Positions 27,989-36,333 of a DNA stretch of 64,000 nt are shown piece by piece; positions within the stretch are counted from its first letter, which is position 1; each line of letters opens with the position of its first letter. The stretch is from Dysgonomonas sp. UBA5412 (GTDB lineage: Bacteria > Bacteroidota > Bacteroidia > Bacteroidales > Dysgonomonadaceae), in NCBI GenBank assembly GCA_002409595.1, contig DHNQ01000001.1, positions 2,114 to 66,113 of the forward strand, given 5' to 3'. A program made the translations under genes and the position numbers. The notes under the pieces are model-generated. The model was not told where the DNA came from. It worked only from the letters and a program-made list of their open reading frames with translations, and did not search any database.

Positions 27989-28075
27989 ACACTTTTCTAC
28001 TGTTTATACATTGTCACCTTTAGCCTTCTTCATTATGATAAGCATACTTCTATTTAGGTACACTATTATATAGAT

Positions 28076-28112
28076 AAAAAAACGATAGAAAATATATTCT
28101 ATCGTTTTTTTT
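28076..28112 (-). terminator. Intrinsic terminator of cysS
   Basis: A 15-bp perfect stem (28076-28090 with 28097-28111, loop AATATA), flanked by A and T runs, 40 bases past the cysS stop. Confidence 0.9.
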
Positions 28113-28151
28113 ATCTATCGAGTCTTACCTTATCAGGTAGATTATCAAATC

Positions 28152-29627
28152 TTATTTCAACTTCCACTCTGCGCCATCTTTACCGTCTTTGATCTCGAAT
28201 CCGGCATCTGACAGCTTGTTTCGGATTTCATCCGATGTAGCCCAATCTTTATTCTCTTTGGCTTTTTGACGAATATCCAATAATAAATCTACCGCCTTAG
28301 CAAAGGCTTCATTACTACCGTTTCCTCCGGTTTCAAGATTATTGCGAATACCCAAAATTGAAAACAAGAAAGTATCAAAAACATCTTTCAATTCAGCAAT
28401 ATCCTCTTTTGTCAGAGTTACATTGCCTGCAATAGCAGAATTTATTATTGTACCGGCTTCGCACAGATGGGCTATAACGACTGCCGTATTTAGATCGTCA
28501 TTGAGCGCATCATAACATTTCTGACGAATATCTGATACATTGACAGATGAAGTGTCGGAGGCTGTAATCTTATCTAATCTTGAATATGCCTCTAACAAAC
28601 GTATTAAACTCTTTTCGGCTGCCTGCAATGCCTCGTTTCCAAAATCGACAGTGCTACGGTAATGCGCCTGAAGAATGAAAAAACGAACTGTCATCGGCGA
28701 ATATGGCTGCGTCAATAATTGGTGAGATCCCGAAAAAAGCTCATCTAAAGCGATAAAATTCCCTAGCGACTTACTCATTTTCTGACCACCAATAGTAATC
28801 ATATTATTGTGCATCCAATATTTAACAACCTGGTGCTTTTCTACTGCCGTATTTTGAGCGATCTCACATTCGTGATGAGGAAACATAAGGTCTAATCCAC
28901 CGCCATGTATATCAAATTCTTTTCCCAAATATTTGATACTCATACTGGAACATTCTATATGCCAACCCGGAAATCCATCGCTCCATGGTGAAGGCCATCT
29001 CATAATATGTTCGGGAGAAGCTTTTTTCCAAAGGGCAAAGTCTACTTTGCTATGCTTCTCATGCTGACCATCCAGCTCACGAGTTGTATTCAACATTTCT
29101 TCTATATTACGGTGCGACAGAATACCATAATTATAGTCTTTATTATATTTCTCCACATCAAAATATACCGAACCGTTACTTTCATAAGCATATCCGTTTT
29201 TCAGTATTTCTTTGATTGTTTCTATTTGTTCTATTATATGTCCCGAAGCATGAGGCTCTATACTAGGACGAAGCACATTCAGCGCATCCATTGCCTGATG
29301 ATAACGCACAGTATAATATTGCACCACCTCCATTGGCTCCAATTGTTCCAGACGAGCCTTTTTTGCTATCTTATCCTCACCCTCATCCGCATCATTTTCA
29401 AGATGCCCTACATCTGTTATATTGCGTACATAGCGAACCTTGTATCCCAAGTGAGTGAGATAACGAAACAAAATATCGAACGTGATAGCAGGGCGTGCAT
29501 GCCCCAAATGACCATCACCGTATACAGTAGGACCACATACATACATACCTACATGAGGGGCATGAATGGGTTCAAAGATTTCTTTTGTGCGAGTAAGAGT
29601 ATTATAGATAGATAGTTTTTGTTCCAT
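28152..29627 (-). CDS. cysS: Cysteinyl-tRNA synthetase
   Basis: Class I aminoacyl-tRNA synthetase charging tRNA-Cys; 491 residues from the chosen start. The N-terminal Rossmann fold has the HIGH-type motif as HLGH (40-43). Zn-binding Cys31 sits in YVCGPTVYG, further ligands lie in the GWHIECSSM and HHECEIAQ segments, and the KMSKSLGN motif is intact. The C-terminal anticodon-binding domain (DALNDDLNTAVVIAHL) is present. An upstream ATG at 29675 would add 16 residues, but a -7 box at 29651-29658 falls within that stretch, supporting MEQKLSIYN. Confidence 0.96.
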   Translation of the reverse strand: MEQKLSIYNTLTRTKEIFEPIHAPHVGMYVCGPTVYGDGHLGHARPAITFDILFRYLTHLGYKVRYVRNITDVGHLENDADEGEDKIAKKARLEQLEPMEVVQYYTVRYHQAMDALNVLRPSIEPHASGHIIEQIETIKEILKNGYAYESNGSVYFDVEKYNKDYNYGILSHRNIEEMLNTTRELDGQHEKHSKVDFALWKKASPEHIMRWPSPWSDGFPGWHIECSSMSIKYLGKEFDIHGGGLDLMFPHHECEIAQNTAVEKHQVVKYWMHNNMITIGGQKMSKSLGNFIALDELFSGSHQLLTQPYSPMTVRFFILQAHYRSTVDFGNEALQAAEKSLIRLLEAYSRLDKITASDTSSVNVSDIRQKCYDALNDDLNTAVVIAHLCEAGTIINSAIAGNVTLTKEDIAELKDVFDTFLFSILGIRNNLETGGNGSNEAFAKAVDLLLDIRQKAKENKDWATSDEIRNKLSDAGFEIKDGKDGAEWKLK

Positions 29628-29650
29628 TGTTTGGATATATTTTAGAACTA

Positions 29651-29658
29651 CAAAAGTA
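29651..29658 (-). promoter_or_regulatory. -7 box upstream of cysS
   Basis: Minus-strand TACTTTTG (TAnnTTTG), 24 bases before the chosen ATG; it decides against the longer start. Confidence 0.65.
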
Positions 29659-29698
29659 AGTAATTTGTTTCGCAAATAAAAGACTTACAGCTCTTGCT

Positions 29699-30460
29699 TT
29701 ATCTGATAAAAACCCACTCCTTATCGTCAGACAACTGAGGAGCGAAAACATATCCTTCGGTATCAAAAGCCTTCAGGTGTTCGACATCTGTCAGACGGTT
29801 TTGAATAATGAATCTACTCATCATACCACGAGCTTTCTTAGCATATACAACTATCTGTTTATACCCCTTGTCTGTTTGCTGTTTAAATATCGGAGTTATC
29901 ACCTTTGCACCCTTAGGCAACAATTTTCGGTCTACTGATTTTGCATATTCTTTCGATGCAAGGTTTATCCAAACATTGTCGTCGGCTTTCATTTCTTTAG
30001 CCAGATACTTAGAAATTGTTTCAGTCCAGAAAACATACAAATCTTTACCTCGGTTATTGACTAACGGTACTTGCATTTCTAAGCGATAAGGCTTGATAAG
30101 GTCTGTTGGGCGAAGTACACCGTACAGACCGGAAATATGAACCAAATGTTTTTGGGCAAAAGTCCAATCATCTTCAGAAAAGGTTCTTGCATCCAATCCC
30201 TGATAAGCTATACCGTTGTAAGCCAATGCGGCCTGACGTTGAGAGGTTTTACTTAAAGGAAAGCCATGTATATATTGATACACATTATGAGCCAATTGTG
30301 TATTAATTTTCATCAAAGTAGCTATTTCGGTAGCAGAAATACCCTCCATTGATTTATACAATTCATCAGCCTCCTTCTCGTAAGTGGGTTTTGTCTTTAC
30401 GACCTGAGGTATGGGTGATTCAAAATCCTGCAATTTTGCAGGTGACATGGTTATTATCAT
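29699..30460 (-). CDS. yaaA: Peroxide-stress protein YaaA (DUF328 family)
   Basis: A 253-residue cytoplasmic protein of the YaaA/UPF0246 family, which in E. coli limits free iron during peroxide stress and binds DNA. The N-terminal signature is MIITMSPAKLQDFESP. Other conserved parts are the GLDARTFSEDDWTFAQ segment, HISGLYGVLRPTDLIKPYRLEM, and the late segment ITPIFKQQTDKGYK. Its length is typical. It is transcribed alone from a -7 box at 30495-30502. Confidence 0.93.
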   Translation of the reverse strand: MIITMSPAKLQDFESPIPQVVKTKPTYEKEADELYKSMEGISATEIATLMKINTQLAHNVYQYIHGFPLSKTSQRQAALAYNGIAYQGLDARTFSEDDWTFAQKHLVHISGLYGVLRPTDLIKPYRLEMQVPLVNNRGKDLYVFWTETISKYLAKEMKADDNVWINLASKEYAKSVDRKLLPKGAKVITPIFKQQTDKGYKQIVVYAKKARGMMSRFIIQNRLTDVEHLKAFDTEGYVFAPQLSDDKEWVFIR

Positions 30461-30494
30461 ATTTTGTAATCTTTATTTTAACTTCGAATTTATA

Positions 30495-30502
30495 CAAATA
30501 TA
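30495..30502 (-). promoter_or_regulatory. -7 box upstream of yaaA
   Basis: Minus-strand TATATTTG (TAnnTTTG), 35 bases before the start codon. Confidence 0.65.
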
Positions 30503-30567
30503 AGATATAAGAACTGAATGTCCCATATATTTGACCGAATAAGATAAAGGTATAAACAGAGTAAAAT

Positions 30568-30594
30568 AAAAAAGGTGAGCCCTCAGACTCACCT
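30568..30594 (-). terminator. Intrinsic terminator of the rplM-rpsI-rpsB-tsf unit
   Basis: A 7-bp stem (30573-30579 with 30588-30594) followed on the minus strand by a T run, 26 bases past the tsf stop. Confidence 0.85.
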
Positions 30595-30619
30595 CTTATA
30601 TACATCTGTATATTATTTT

Positions 30620-31444
30620 TTATTCAGCATTCAATGTGAAACGTTTGAAAGCTACAACTGCCAAATCTTTATCGTGTTGAGCAAGATATTGAGCAATAGT
30701 TTGTTTTGGGTTCTTCACGAATTCTTGTTGAAGCAATGTAAATTCTTTGTAGAACTTAGTCAAAGCACCTTCAGCTATTCTTTCGATCAAGTTTTCAGGT
30801 TTTCCTGCTTCGCGAGCTTTCTCACGAGCAATATTCATTTCTCTTTCTTTGATCTCTTCAGATACCTCTTCAGCAATAAGAGCAACCGGATTCATTGCTG
30901 CAATTTGCATTGCGATATCTTTTGCTACTTGAGGATCTACATTCGGTTTGTTGAAACCTACAATAGATGCCAGTTTATTACCGGGATGTACGTATGCAAC
31001 TACAGTTGGAGCAGTCAAATGTTCGTAAACATTCAATTCCATCTTTTCGCCTGTAACACCCATTCTATCTGTAACAAGTTCTGAAATCTGACGATCTCCG
31101 ACTTTTAGAGTTTTTAGAGTATCCAAATCAGTAGGTTTATCAGCCAAAGCTGCATCTAGGATAGATTTTGTCATTCCTACAAAATCAGCATTGATTGCCA
31201 CAAAGTCTGTTTCGCAATTTACAGCTACGATAGAAGCAAAATCTCCATTTGTACCTGCTAATACACATCCTTCTGTTGCTTCGCGGTCTTCACGTTTTGC
31301 AGCAAAAGCTTGTCCTTTTTTACGAATTATTTCGATCGCTTTATCAAAATCTCCTTCTGCTTCTGTTAAAGCATTTTTGCAATCCATCATACCTGCACCA
31401 GTCATCTTGCGTAGGTGTTGGATATCTGCCATAGAAATAGCCAT
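30620..31444 (-). CDS. tsf: Translation elongation factor Ts
   Basis: Nucleotide exchange factor for EF-Tu, 274 residues. The N-terminal UBA-like domain (about 1-55, with IQHLRKMTGAGMMDCKNAL) is followed by the core with the EF-Tu-contacting TDFVAINADF segment (about 80) and the family segment ANIREKAR-like region near 210-220. It is the last gene of the translation cluster, 108 bases after rpsB, with a long hairpin in the gap that may set the rpsB to tsf ratio. Confidence 0.97.
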   Translation of the reverse strand: MAISMADIQHLRKMTGAGMMDCKNALTEAEGDFDKAIEIIRKKGQAFAAKREDREATEGCVLAGTNGDFASIVAVNCETDFVAINADFVGMTKSILDAALADKPTDLDTLKTLKVGDRQISELVTDRMGVTGEKMELNVYEHLTAPTVVAYVHPGNKLASIVGFNKPNVDPQVAKDIAMQIAAMNPVALIAEEVSEEIKEREMNIAREKAREAGKPENLIERIAEGALTKFYKEFTLLQQEFVKNPKQTIAQYLAQHDKDLAVVAFKRFTLNAE

Positions 31445-31491
31445 GTTTTTCTCTTTTTATTTGGTTTATATTATATTATAAGAAAAGAAAA

Positions 31492-31540
31492 GACCAAGAA
31501 GTAGTCTCTAAGAAATACTCTTAGAGGCTAATTCTTAGTC
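31492..31540 (-). promoter_or_regulatory. Long hairpin between rpsB and tsf
   Basis: On the minus strand an outer 9-bp stem (31532-31540 with 31492-31500, one G-U pair) encloses an inner 8-bp stem CTCTAAGA/TCTTAGAG (31506-31526). The sequence after it is T-rich (CTTTTCTTTTC). It could be a partial terminator, an RNA-processing site or a leader structure for tsf. Structure is seen; function is inferred. Confidence 0.6.
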
Positions 31541-31552
31541 CATAGTTTTTAT

Positions 31553-32404
31553 TTATTCTTCTTCTTTAGCAAACTTGCTAGCTACTGCAGCATTGATTGC
31601 ATCTTGATCATCTTTTTCTACAACAGGTTTCTTCGCGCCTGCTTTAGCTTTGCGTTCTCTTCTTGGAGCACCTTCTTCATCTTGGGCTTCTGCTGCATTA
31701 GCATCTGCTTTTTCGATTTTTCTTTCTTCTAGTCCTTCTTTGATTGACTCGCAAATACTTCCTAAGATAAGTTCGATAGATTTACCGGCGTCATCATTAG
31801 CAGGAATAACGAAATCAACATCCTCAGGGTTTGAATTTGTATCTACCATAGCAAATACAGGTATTCCCAAACGGCTAGCTTCTCTGATTGCAATATGCTC
31901 TTTCATTACGTCTACAACAAACAGTGCTGAAGGAAGACGAGTTAGATCTTGAATAGAACCTAGAGTCTTTTCTAGTTTAGCACGTTGACGAGTAACTTGA
32001 AGTCTTTCACGTTTAGAAAGTGTATCAAATGTACCATCTTTGATCATTTTGTCGATAGTTGACATTTTTTTCACTGCCTTACGGATTGTAGGGAAGTTAG
32101 TCAACATACCTCCTGGCCAACGTTCTACTACATATGGCATGTTAACAGTTTGTGCCAAATCAGCAACAACTTGTTTTGCTTGTTTTTTAGTAGCAACGAA
32201 TAATATTTTTTTTCCAGATTTAGCTATTTGCTTCATAGCAGCAGCAGCTTCTTCTGTCTTAGCTATTGTTTTATATAGGTCAATGATGTGGATACCATTG
32301 CGCTCCATAAAGATATAAGGAGCCATTGCCGGATTCCACTTTCTCTTCAAGTGACCAAAGTGTACACCAGCTTCTAATAATTGGTCGAATTCTAATTTTG
32401 CCAT
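31553..32404 (-). CDS. rpsB: Small-subunit ribosomal protein S2
   Basis: Ribosomal protein uS2, 283 residues. The conserved N-terminal segment LEAGVHFGHLKRKWNPAMAP, the KILFVATKKQAK motif and VDTNSNPEDVDFVIPANDDA are all present. The C-terminal tail from about residue 235 is an Ala/Glu/Lys-rich extension (low complexity, with GAPRRERKAKAGAKK), longer than in E. coli but common in Bacteroidetes. It is preceded by a 188-bp gap with its own hairpin, so it may have a separate control step within the cluster. Confidence 0.97.
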   Translation of the reverse strand: MAKLEFDQLLEAGVHFGHLKRKWNPAMAPYIFMERNGIHIIDLYKTIAKTEEAAAAMKQIAKSGKKILFVATKKQAKQVVADLAQTVNMPYVVERWPGGMLTNFPTIRKAVKKMSTIDKMIKDGTFDTLSKRERLQVTRQRAKLEKTLGSIQDLTRLPSALFVVDVMKEHIAIREASRLGIPVFAMVDTNSNPEDVDFVIPANDDAGKSIELILGSICESIKEGLEERKIEKADANAAEAQDEEGAPRRERKAKAGAKKPVVEKDDQDAINAAVASKFAKEEE

Positions 32405-32445
32405 TTTTAGTTTTTGTTTCGTTTACTTTCTTTTTCTGTTAGTGA

Positions 32446-32479
32446 ATTGTCGGGTAGCTCGTTAAGAAGTCCCGGCAAT
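32446..32479 (-). promoter_or_regulatory. Hairpin in the rpsB leader
   Basis: A 9-bp stem (32446-32454 with 32471-32479, one G-U pair) with a 16-base loop, 42 bases upstream of the rpsB start on the minus strand. There is no T run after it, so it is not a simple terminator. It may take part in autogenous control of S2 synthesis, a known theme for rpsB leaders in other bacteria (inference). Confidence 0.4.
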
Positions 32480-32592
32480 TTAGATACTAAACGTAATTTA
32501 AGAGATGAGGCCGACTCATCATATATTAACCAACTTATAACTTTTATGCAGCATATGCCGCAAAAGCACAATTGGATAAGATAATTTCCAAA

Positions 32593-32979
32593 TTAACGTT
32601 TTGAGAATTGAAATTTCTTTCTTGCTCCTGGTTGTCCCGGTTTTTTACGTTCTACAACACGTGGGTCGCGAGTCATAAATCCTTCAGCTCTCAGAGCAGC
32701 TTTATCTTCTGGATTGATCTTAACTAAAGCGCGAGCTATACCAAGACGTGCAGCTTCTGCTTGTCCTTTATATCCACCGCCATTAAGATTAATCTTTATG
32801 TCATATTTTTCAGCAACAGCTAATTTGCTTAACGGTTGTTTTACAACATATTGAAGAATAGTTGAAGGGAAGTAATTGTCTAGTTCACGTTTATTGATCA
32901 CTATTTTTCCTGTTCCTTCGCTTACGAATACGCGAGCTATAGCAGCTTTACGTCTTCCTATTGCATTTACTACTTCCAT
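32593..32979 (-). CDS. rpsI: Small-subunit ribosomal protein S9
   Basis: Ribosomal protein uS9, 128 residues. It has the family N-terminal AIGRRKAAIARVFV, the central GGGYKGQAEAARLGIARAL and the basic C-terminal tail ending QFSKR that reaches the P-site tRNA. It follows rplM by 6 bases, the usual L13-S9 pair. Confidence 0.97.
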   Translation of the reverse strand: MEVVNAIGRRKAAIARVFVSEGTGKIVINKRELDNYFPSTILQYVVKQPLSKLAVAEKYDIKINLNGGGYKGQAEAARLGIARALVKINPEDKAALRAEGFMTRDPRVVERKKPGQPGARKKFQFSKR

Positions 32980-32985
32980 TAATTA

Positions 32986-33441
32986 TTATTTAAGAGAGTT
33001 AATATCAATTGATTTTGGTTGTTGAGCCTCATGATTATGCTCTGTACCGGCATATACATAAAGGTTCTTAAGAAGAGCTGCTCCAAGGCGGTTTTTAGGC
33101 AACATACCTTTTACTACCTTTTCTACTAAACGATCAGCGCCTTTTTCCAACAATACTGCTGGAGTTGCTTCTCTTTGCCCTCCGGGATAACCTGTATATC
33201 TAAGATAAACTCGATCATTCCATTTGTTACCTGTAAGAACAACTTTTTCAGCATTGATGATGATCACGTTGTCGCCACAGTCTACATGCGGAGTAAAACT
33301 TGGTTTATACTTCCCTCTCAGAAGTTTTGCCACTTTGGAAGCCATGCGTCCAAGTGTTTGGCCTGTTGCGTCAATCACAACCCATTCTTTTTGTGCGGTT
33401 GCTTTGTTCGCTGAAATGGTCTTATAACTTAAAGTATCCAC
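32986..33441 (-). CDS. rplM: Large-subunit ribosomal protein L13
   Basis: Ribosomal protein uL13, 151 residues. Conserved segments include WVVIDATGQTLGRMASKVAK, the central DNVIIINAEKVVLTGNKW, YLRYTGYPGG and VVKGMLPKNRLG. It is the first gene of the minus-strand translation cluster, with a leader of about 130 nt from the well-formed promoter at 33577-33607. Confidence 0.97.
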   Translation of the reverse strand: MDTLSYKTISANKATAQKEWVVIDATGQTLGRMASKVAKLLRGKYKPSFTPHVDCGDNVIIINAEKVVLTGNKWNDRVYLRYTGYPGGQREATPAVLLEKGADRLVEKVVKGMLPKNRLGAALLKNLYVYAGTEHNHEAQQPKSIDINSLK

Positions 33442-33576
33442 TTACTTAAAAATTAATTTGGTTAATTACTTCTTTGATTTGTTCAGCAAAACTACCCGCT
33501 TATTGAGCTAAGATATAATAAACGATAATCGCCTGCAAATCATTTTTTTACGTTTTATTTCGTAATAATCGGCTCG

Positions 33577-33607
33577 CAAAATTACAAATAATCAGTGGAT
33601 TAACAAA
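33577..33607 (-). promoter_or_regulatory. Promoter of the rplM-rpsI-rpsB-tsf unit
   Basis: On the minus strand the order is TTTG (33604-33607), a 19-base spacer, then TAATTTTG (33577-33584): both elements of the Bacteroidetes promoter at the expected spacing. A second TAnnTTTG (33487-33494, TAGTTTTG) lies closer to the gene but lacks a -33 box. Confidence 0.8.
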
Positions 33608-33627
33608 ATGTTATTCACTTCTTTTTC

Positions 33628-34494
33628 TTAATTTGCAACAAAAAATCCAGTAGAAATATTTACACTACTCTCTTTTCCTTCGGAATCTTTTACTTTTATA
33701 ACAAATTCTGCACCAGCTTTATGAGGAGTAACTTTTATAGTAGCAGGGTTAGACAATATAGCCAACGTCTTTTCTCCATTATACTCTAATAGCTCACAAG
33801 ATCCAATCCCGGCATCTGAGGATTCAACCTTATATCCACCGTTACCACTGTAGATATGAAAATAATAATCTCTATTATAGACATCTAAATTCGTATCGCC
33901 TCGACTTAAAATTAGATCATAAGCCTCAACTACATGAATATCAAATATATGATTTAATGATGATATAGCATTATAAATAGATAGTTGTGCTTTTCCTAAA
34001 GCAATCCCTTTTATCCAAACTTTTTTCTTTTCATATATCGGATCATATCTGAGAATATAGCTATTAGAGAGACTAACCATACCCGTATTAATGTATTGAG
34101 GATAATGTATTTCTTTTTCATCGTTTAATTTTATATATACAATATCACTTGTCACCTCAATATTCTTTATCTCATCACTCACTGAAACACGCACATATGA
34201 TGAAACGTTATTTTCATTAGTTATGGTAACATCTACATTTCCTTTCTTTAGTGCTATTATATAAAATTTACTTGAACCCCACAATCTTGTAACCTTTACT
34301 ACACCTTCTTCTGACATTCTTATTTTATACTGCTCATCTCCCCCATCCAAAACCTGGACTAAAGCATATTGATTTTCATTATTCAACACACATTCATTCA
34401 TACTCAACTTCAACTCTGGCACATAGGTGTCATCATCATTCCCACAAGCAATAAAAAAAGAGATAATTACAAGAATAAAAAAGATTTTTTTCAT
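33628..34494 (-). CDS. Lipoprotein with Ig-like (BIG2-type) repeats, function unknown
   Basis: A 288-residue exported lipoprotein: signal peptide with lipobox FIAC (Cys17) followed by an acidic GNDDD stretch that fits surface or outer-membrane export in this phylum. The rest appears to be about three bacterial Ig-like units of 80-90 residues, seen from recurring patterns such as GSSKFYIIALKKGNVDVTI and KVWIKGIALGKAQLSIY. No enzymatic motif. It lies 71 bases downstream of the polytopic membrane protein gene but has its own -7 box at 34533-34540. Confidence 0.72.
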   Translation of the reverse strand: MKKIFFILVIISFFIACGNDDDTYVPELKLSMNECVLNNENQYALVQVLDGGDEQYKIRMSEEGVVKVTRLWGSSKFYIIALKKGNVDVTITNENNVSSYVRVSVSDEIKNIEVTSDIVYIKLNDEKEIHYPQYINTGMVSLSNSYILRYDPIYEKKKVWIKGIALGKAQLSIYNAISSLNHIFDIHVVEAYDLILSRGDTNLDVYNRDYYFHIYSGNGGYKVESSDAGIGSCELLEYNGEKTLAILSNPATIKVTPHKAGAEFVIKVKDSEGKESSVNISTGFFVAN

Positions 34495-34532
34495 AACAAC
34501 AATTGGTATATAAATTTAATAATAAGAGCATG

Positions 34533-34540
34533 CAAAGGTA
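34533..34540 (-). promoter_or_regulatory. -7 box upstream of the Ig-like lipoprotein gene
   Basis: Minus-strand TACCTTTG (TAnnTTTG), 39 bases before the start codon. Confidence 0.6.
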
Positions 34541-34565
34541 TTAATTTCACAAAAGAAATAGAAAA

Positions 34566-36299
34566 TTAATTAAAAAAAACACATCCTCCTTTTGCTTTAA
34601 AACCGTCTTGCATAGAATTCCCTCTAGCCTCAATACACTCCAACGGAAGAAATTTTGCGTAATGGCTTTCTATACTGGCAGGCAACTCCATATCATAGGG
34701 TAATTCTGAACTGACCCAAATACTTTGATCATTGTTGATTGAGTATGATCTAAAGCTTTGTAATACATCTATACCATTAGCTTTTTGCTGATCTCTTACC
34801 GTATATGGCTCATTCAATATGTGTGAAATTAATTCAGCCTTAGCAATATTAGTTTGTCCACTGAAACCATAGTATCTAGTAGTTGTCCAGAAAAAAAGGC
34901 TAAAAACAAAGAAAACTGAAAGAGTTTTACCAATGGAAGGCAAATATTTTTCTTTGTTATAAAAAAATAAAATACAACCAACACATATGACTGCACACAG
35001 CAACCCTGAGACAAAACGTATATCAGGTCCACCAATTGCCCAAATCGCTATAGTAAAAATAAATATCTGATATATCAGACAGAGACAAGGTTTCACTGTT
35101 CTCCGTGTCCTTATCAAATAGCAAGTCATAAAAACCAGACACACGACGACCAACAAATATATAACATCTGTCAGTATATTTATTGCCAACGGATCTCTCT
35201 GGCTCATATGTGGATAGCGCAATGCTATTCGAAAAAAATAATAACCTATACCCGAAATATATTCTTTCTCCTTGATTGCTACTTCTTGAGGTACTTTCCA
35301 ATCGAATGAGAATAGATCTATTTGATAAAATGGAAAAACCAAATAGCCTGAGACTATAACATTTCTTATCAGCCATGGAATTAAAATAGCCAAACTGATT
35401 ATACCAAGAAACACTACAATTTTATATTTTTTCTCTTTGATCAGATAATATAGCAGATAAAGGCTAATAAATCCGACAGGGAAAATAGATATTTTACATG
35501 TAATCAAAAATACGGGCAGAATAAAGAGAAGCAAACGATTTTCTTTCAGAATATCAGGATATATCACAATCCTAGCTATAACATAGAAAATTATAAAATT
35601 AGGCAATATATCTGTCGACGTATTACCCAGAAAATAGATTGACACCCAGAACAACAGGATATAAGACAGCAATAAGATTACTCTTTTCATCTCATATCGA
35701 GAGGAAATTAATTCATACAACACCCAGCATCCGAGAAGGGTAACAATTAATGGTTGAAGTGGATAGATAGCTTCGCCAAGCAAAAATCGAAATGTAAATA
35801 TGGCGCTTAACAGAAAATAATTTGAATTGAAACCAAACCGATCATCCAGATTTGCCAAGCCAGGAACAACTGCATACTTTTCGTTCCATCTTATATTTTG
35901 CATATGATAAAAAGCTGAATCATATACGTCTTGCTGCCATGTAAAAAAATAGAGCGAAGACAAAACAAATAGAAACAGCAATCCGATCTCGGCAACAGAT
36001 AGACTTTCTTTCAATTCTTTTTTTAGCTCAGAAAAAATAGATAAAAGCCGTTTGTAAGAAAACACCCAATAATTAAAAGACACAAGAAAGCAAATCAATA
36101 GGAAAAATTGGTTGGATGGCAACCACAACGACCATATAGACAAAGGGATTATAACAAAAGACAATCCGAGCAGAATCTTATCTACCGGATTGTAATCTTC
36201 ACTGCGTCGGCAAAGCTTATTGAATAGCACGAGTATCATATCCCCAAACGAAAAGAGAGTAAAGAATATGATTATCCACGTAATGATATTTATAAGCAC
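34566..36299 (-). CDS. Polytopic membrane protein, GT-C glycosyltransferase-like (LIC_10190-type)
   Basis: A 577-residue inner-membrane protein with about 12 or more hydrophobic segments and a C-terminal soluble tail. An early loop (about residues 125-165) holds DSAFYHMQNIRWNEKY followed by PGLANLDDRFGFNSNYF. This acidic loop after the first helices, with conserved His and Arg, is how GT-C-fold transferases place their catalytic Asp, and the wording of the segment recalls LIC_10190-type membrane proteins. The enzymatic role is an inference. It begins 34 bases after the thyA stop, so it may be transcribed with thyA; functional linkage is not obvious. Confidence 0.7.
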   Translation of the reverse strand: MLINIITWIIIFFTLFSFGDMILVLFNKLCRRSEDYNPVDKILLGLSFVIIPLSIWSLWLPSNQFFLLICFLVSFNYWVFSYKRLLSIFSELKKELKESLSVAEIGLLFLFVLSSLYFFTWQQDVYDSAFYHMQNIRWNEKYAVVPGLANLDDRFGFNSNYFLLSAIFTFRFLLGEAIYPLQPLIVTLLGCWVLYELISSRYEMKRVILLLSYILLFWVSIYFLGNTSTDILPNFIIFYVIARIVIYPDILKENRLLLFILPVFLITCKISIFPVGFISLYLLYYLIKEKKYKIVVFLGIISLAILIPWLIRNVIVSGYLVFPFYQIDLFSFDWKVPQEVAIKEKEYISGIGYYFFRIALRYPHMSQRDPLAINILTDVIYLLVVVCLVFMTCYLIRTRRTVKPCLCLIYQIFIFTIAIWAIGGPDIRFVSGLLCAVICVGCILFFYNKEKYLPSIGKTLSVFFVFSLFFWTTTRYYGFSGQTNIAKAELISHILNEPYTVRDQQKANGIDVLQSFRSYSINNDQSIWVSSELPYDMELPASIESHYAKFLPLECIEARGNSMQDGFKAKGGCVFFN

Positions 36300-36333
36300 C
36301 TTTCTTGTATATTATATATAGTTTCGGACAGAG

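Noticed and set aside
29007..29615. 202-codon plus-strand frame antisense to cysS
   Set aside because: Shadow of a strongly conserved synthetase gene; amino-acid composition is typical of antisense frames.
30575..31084. 169-codon plus-strand frame antisense to tsf
   Set aside because: Shadow frame; Phe/Cys/Ser-rich product without motif.
35023..35376. 117-codon minus-strand frame inside the GT-C-like gene
   Set aside because: Alternate frame of the membrane protein; low plausibility as a gene.
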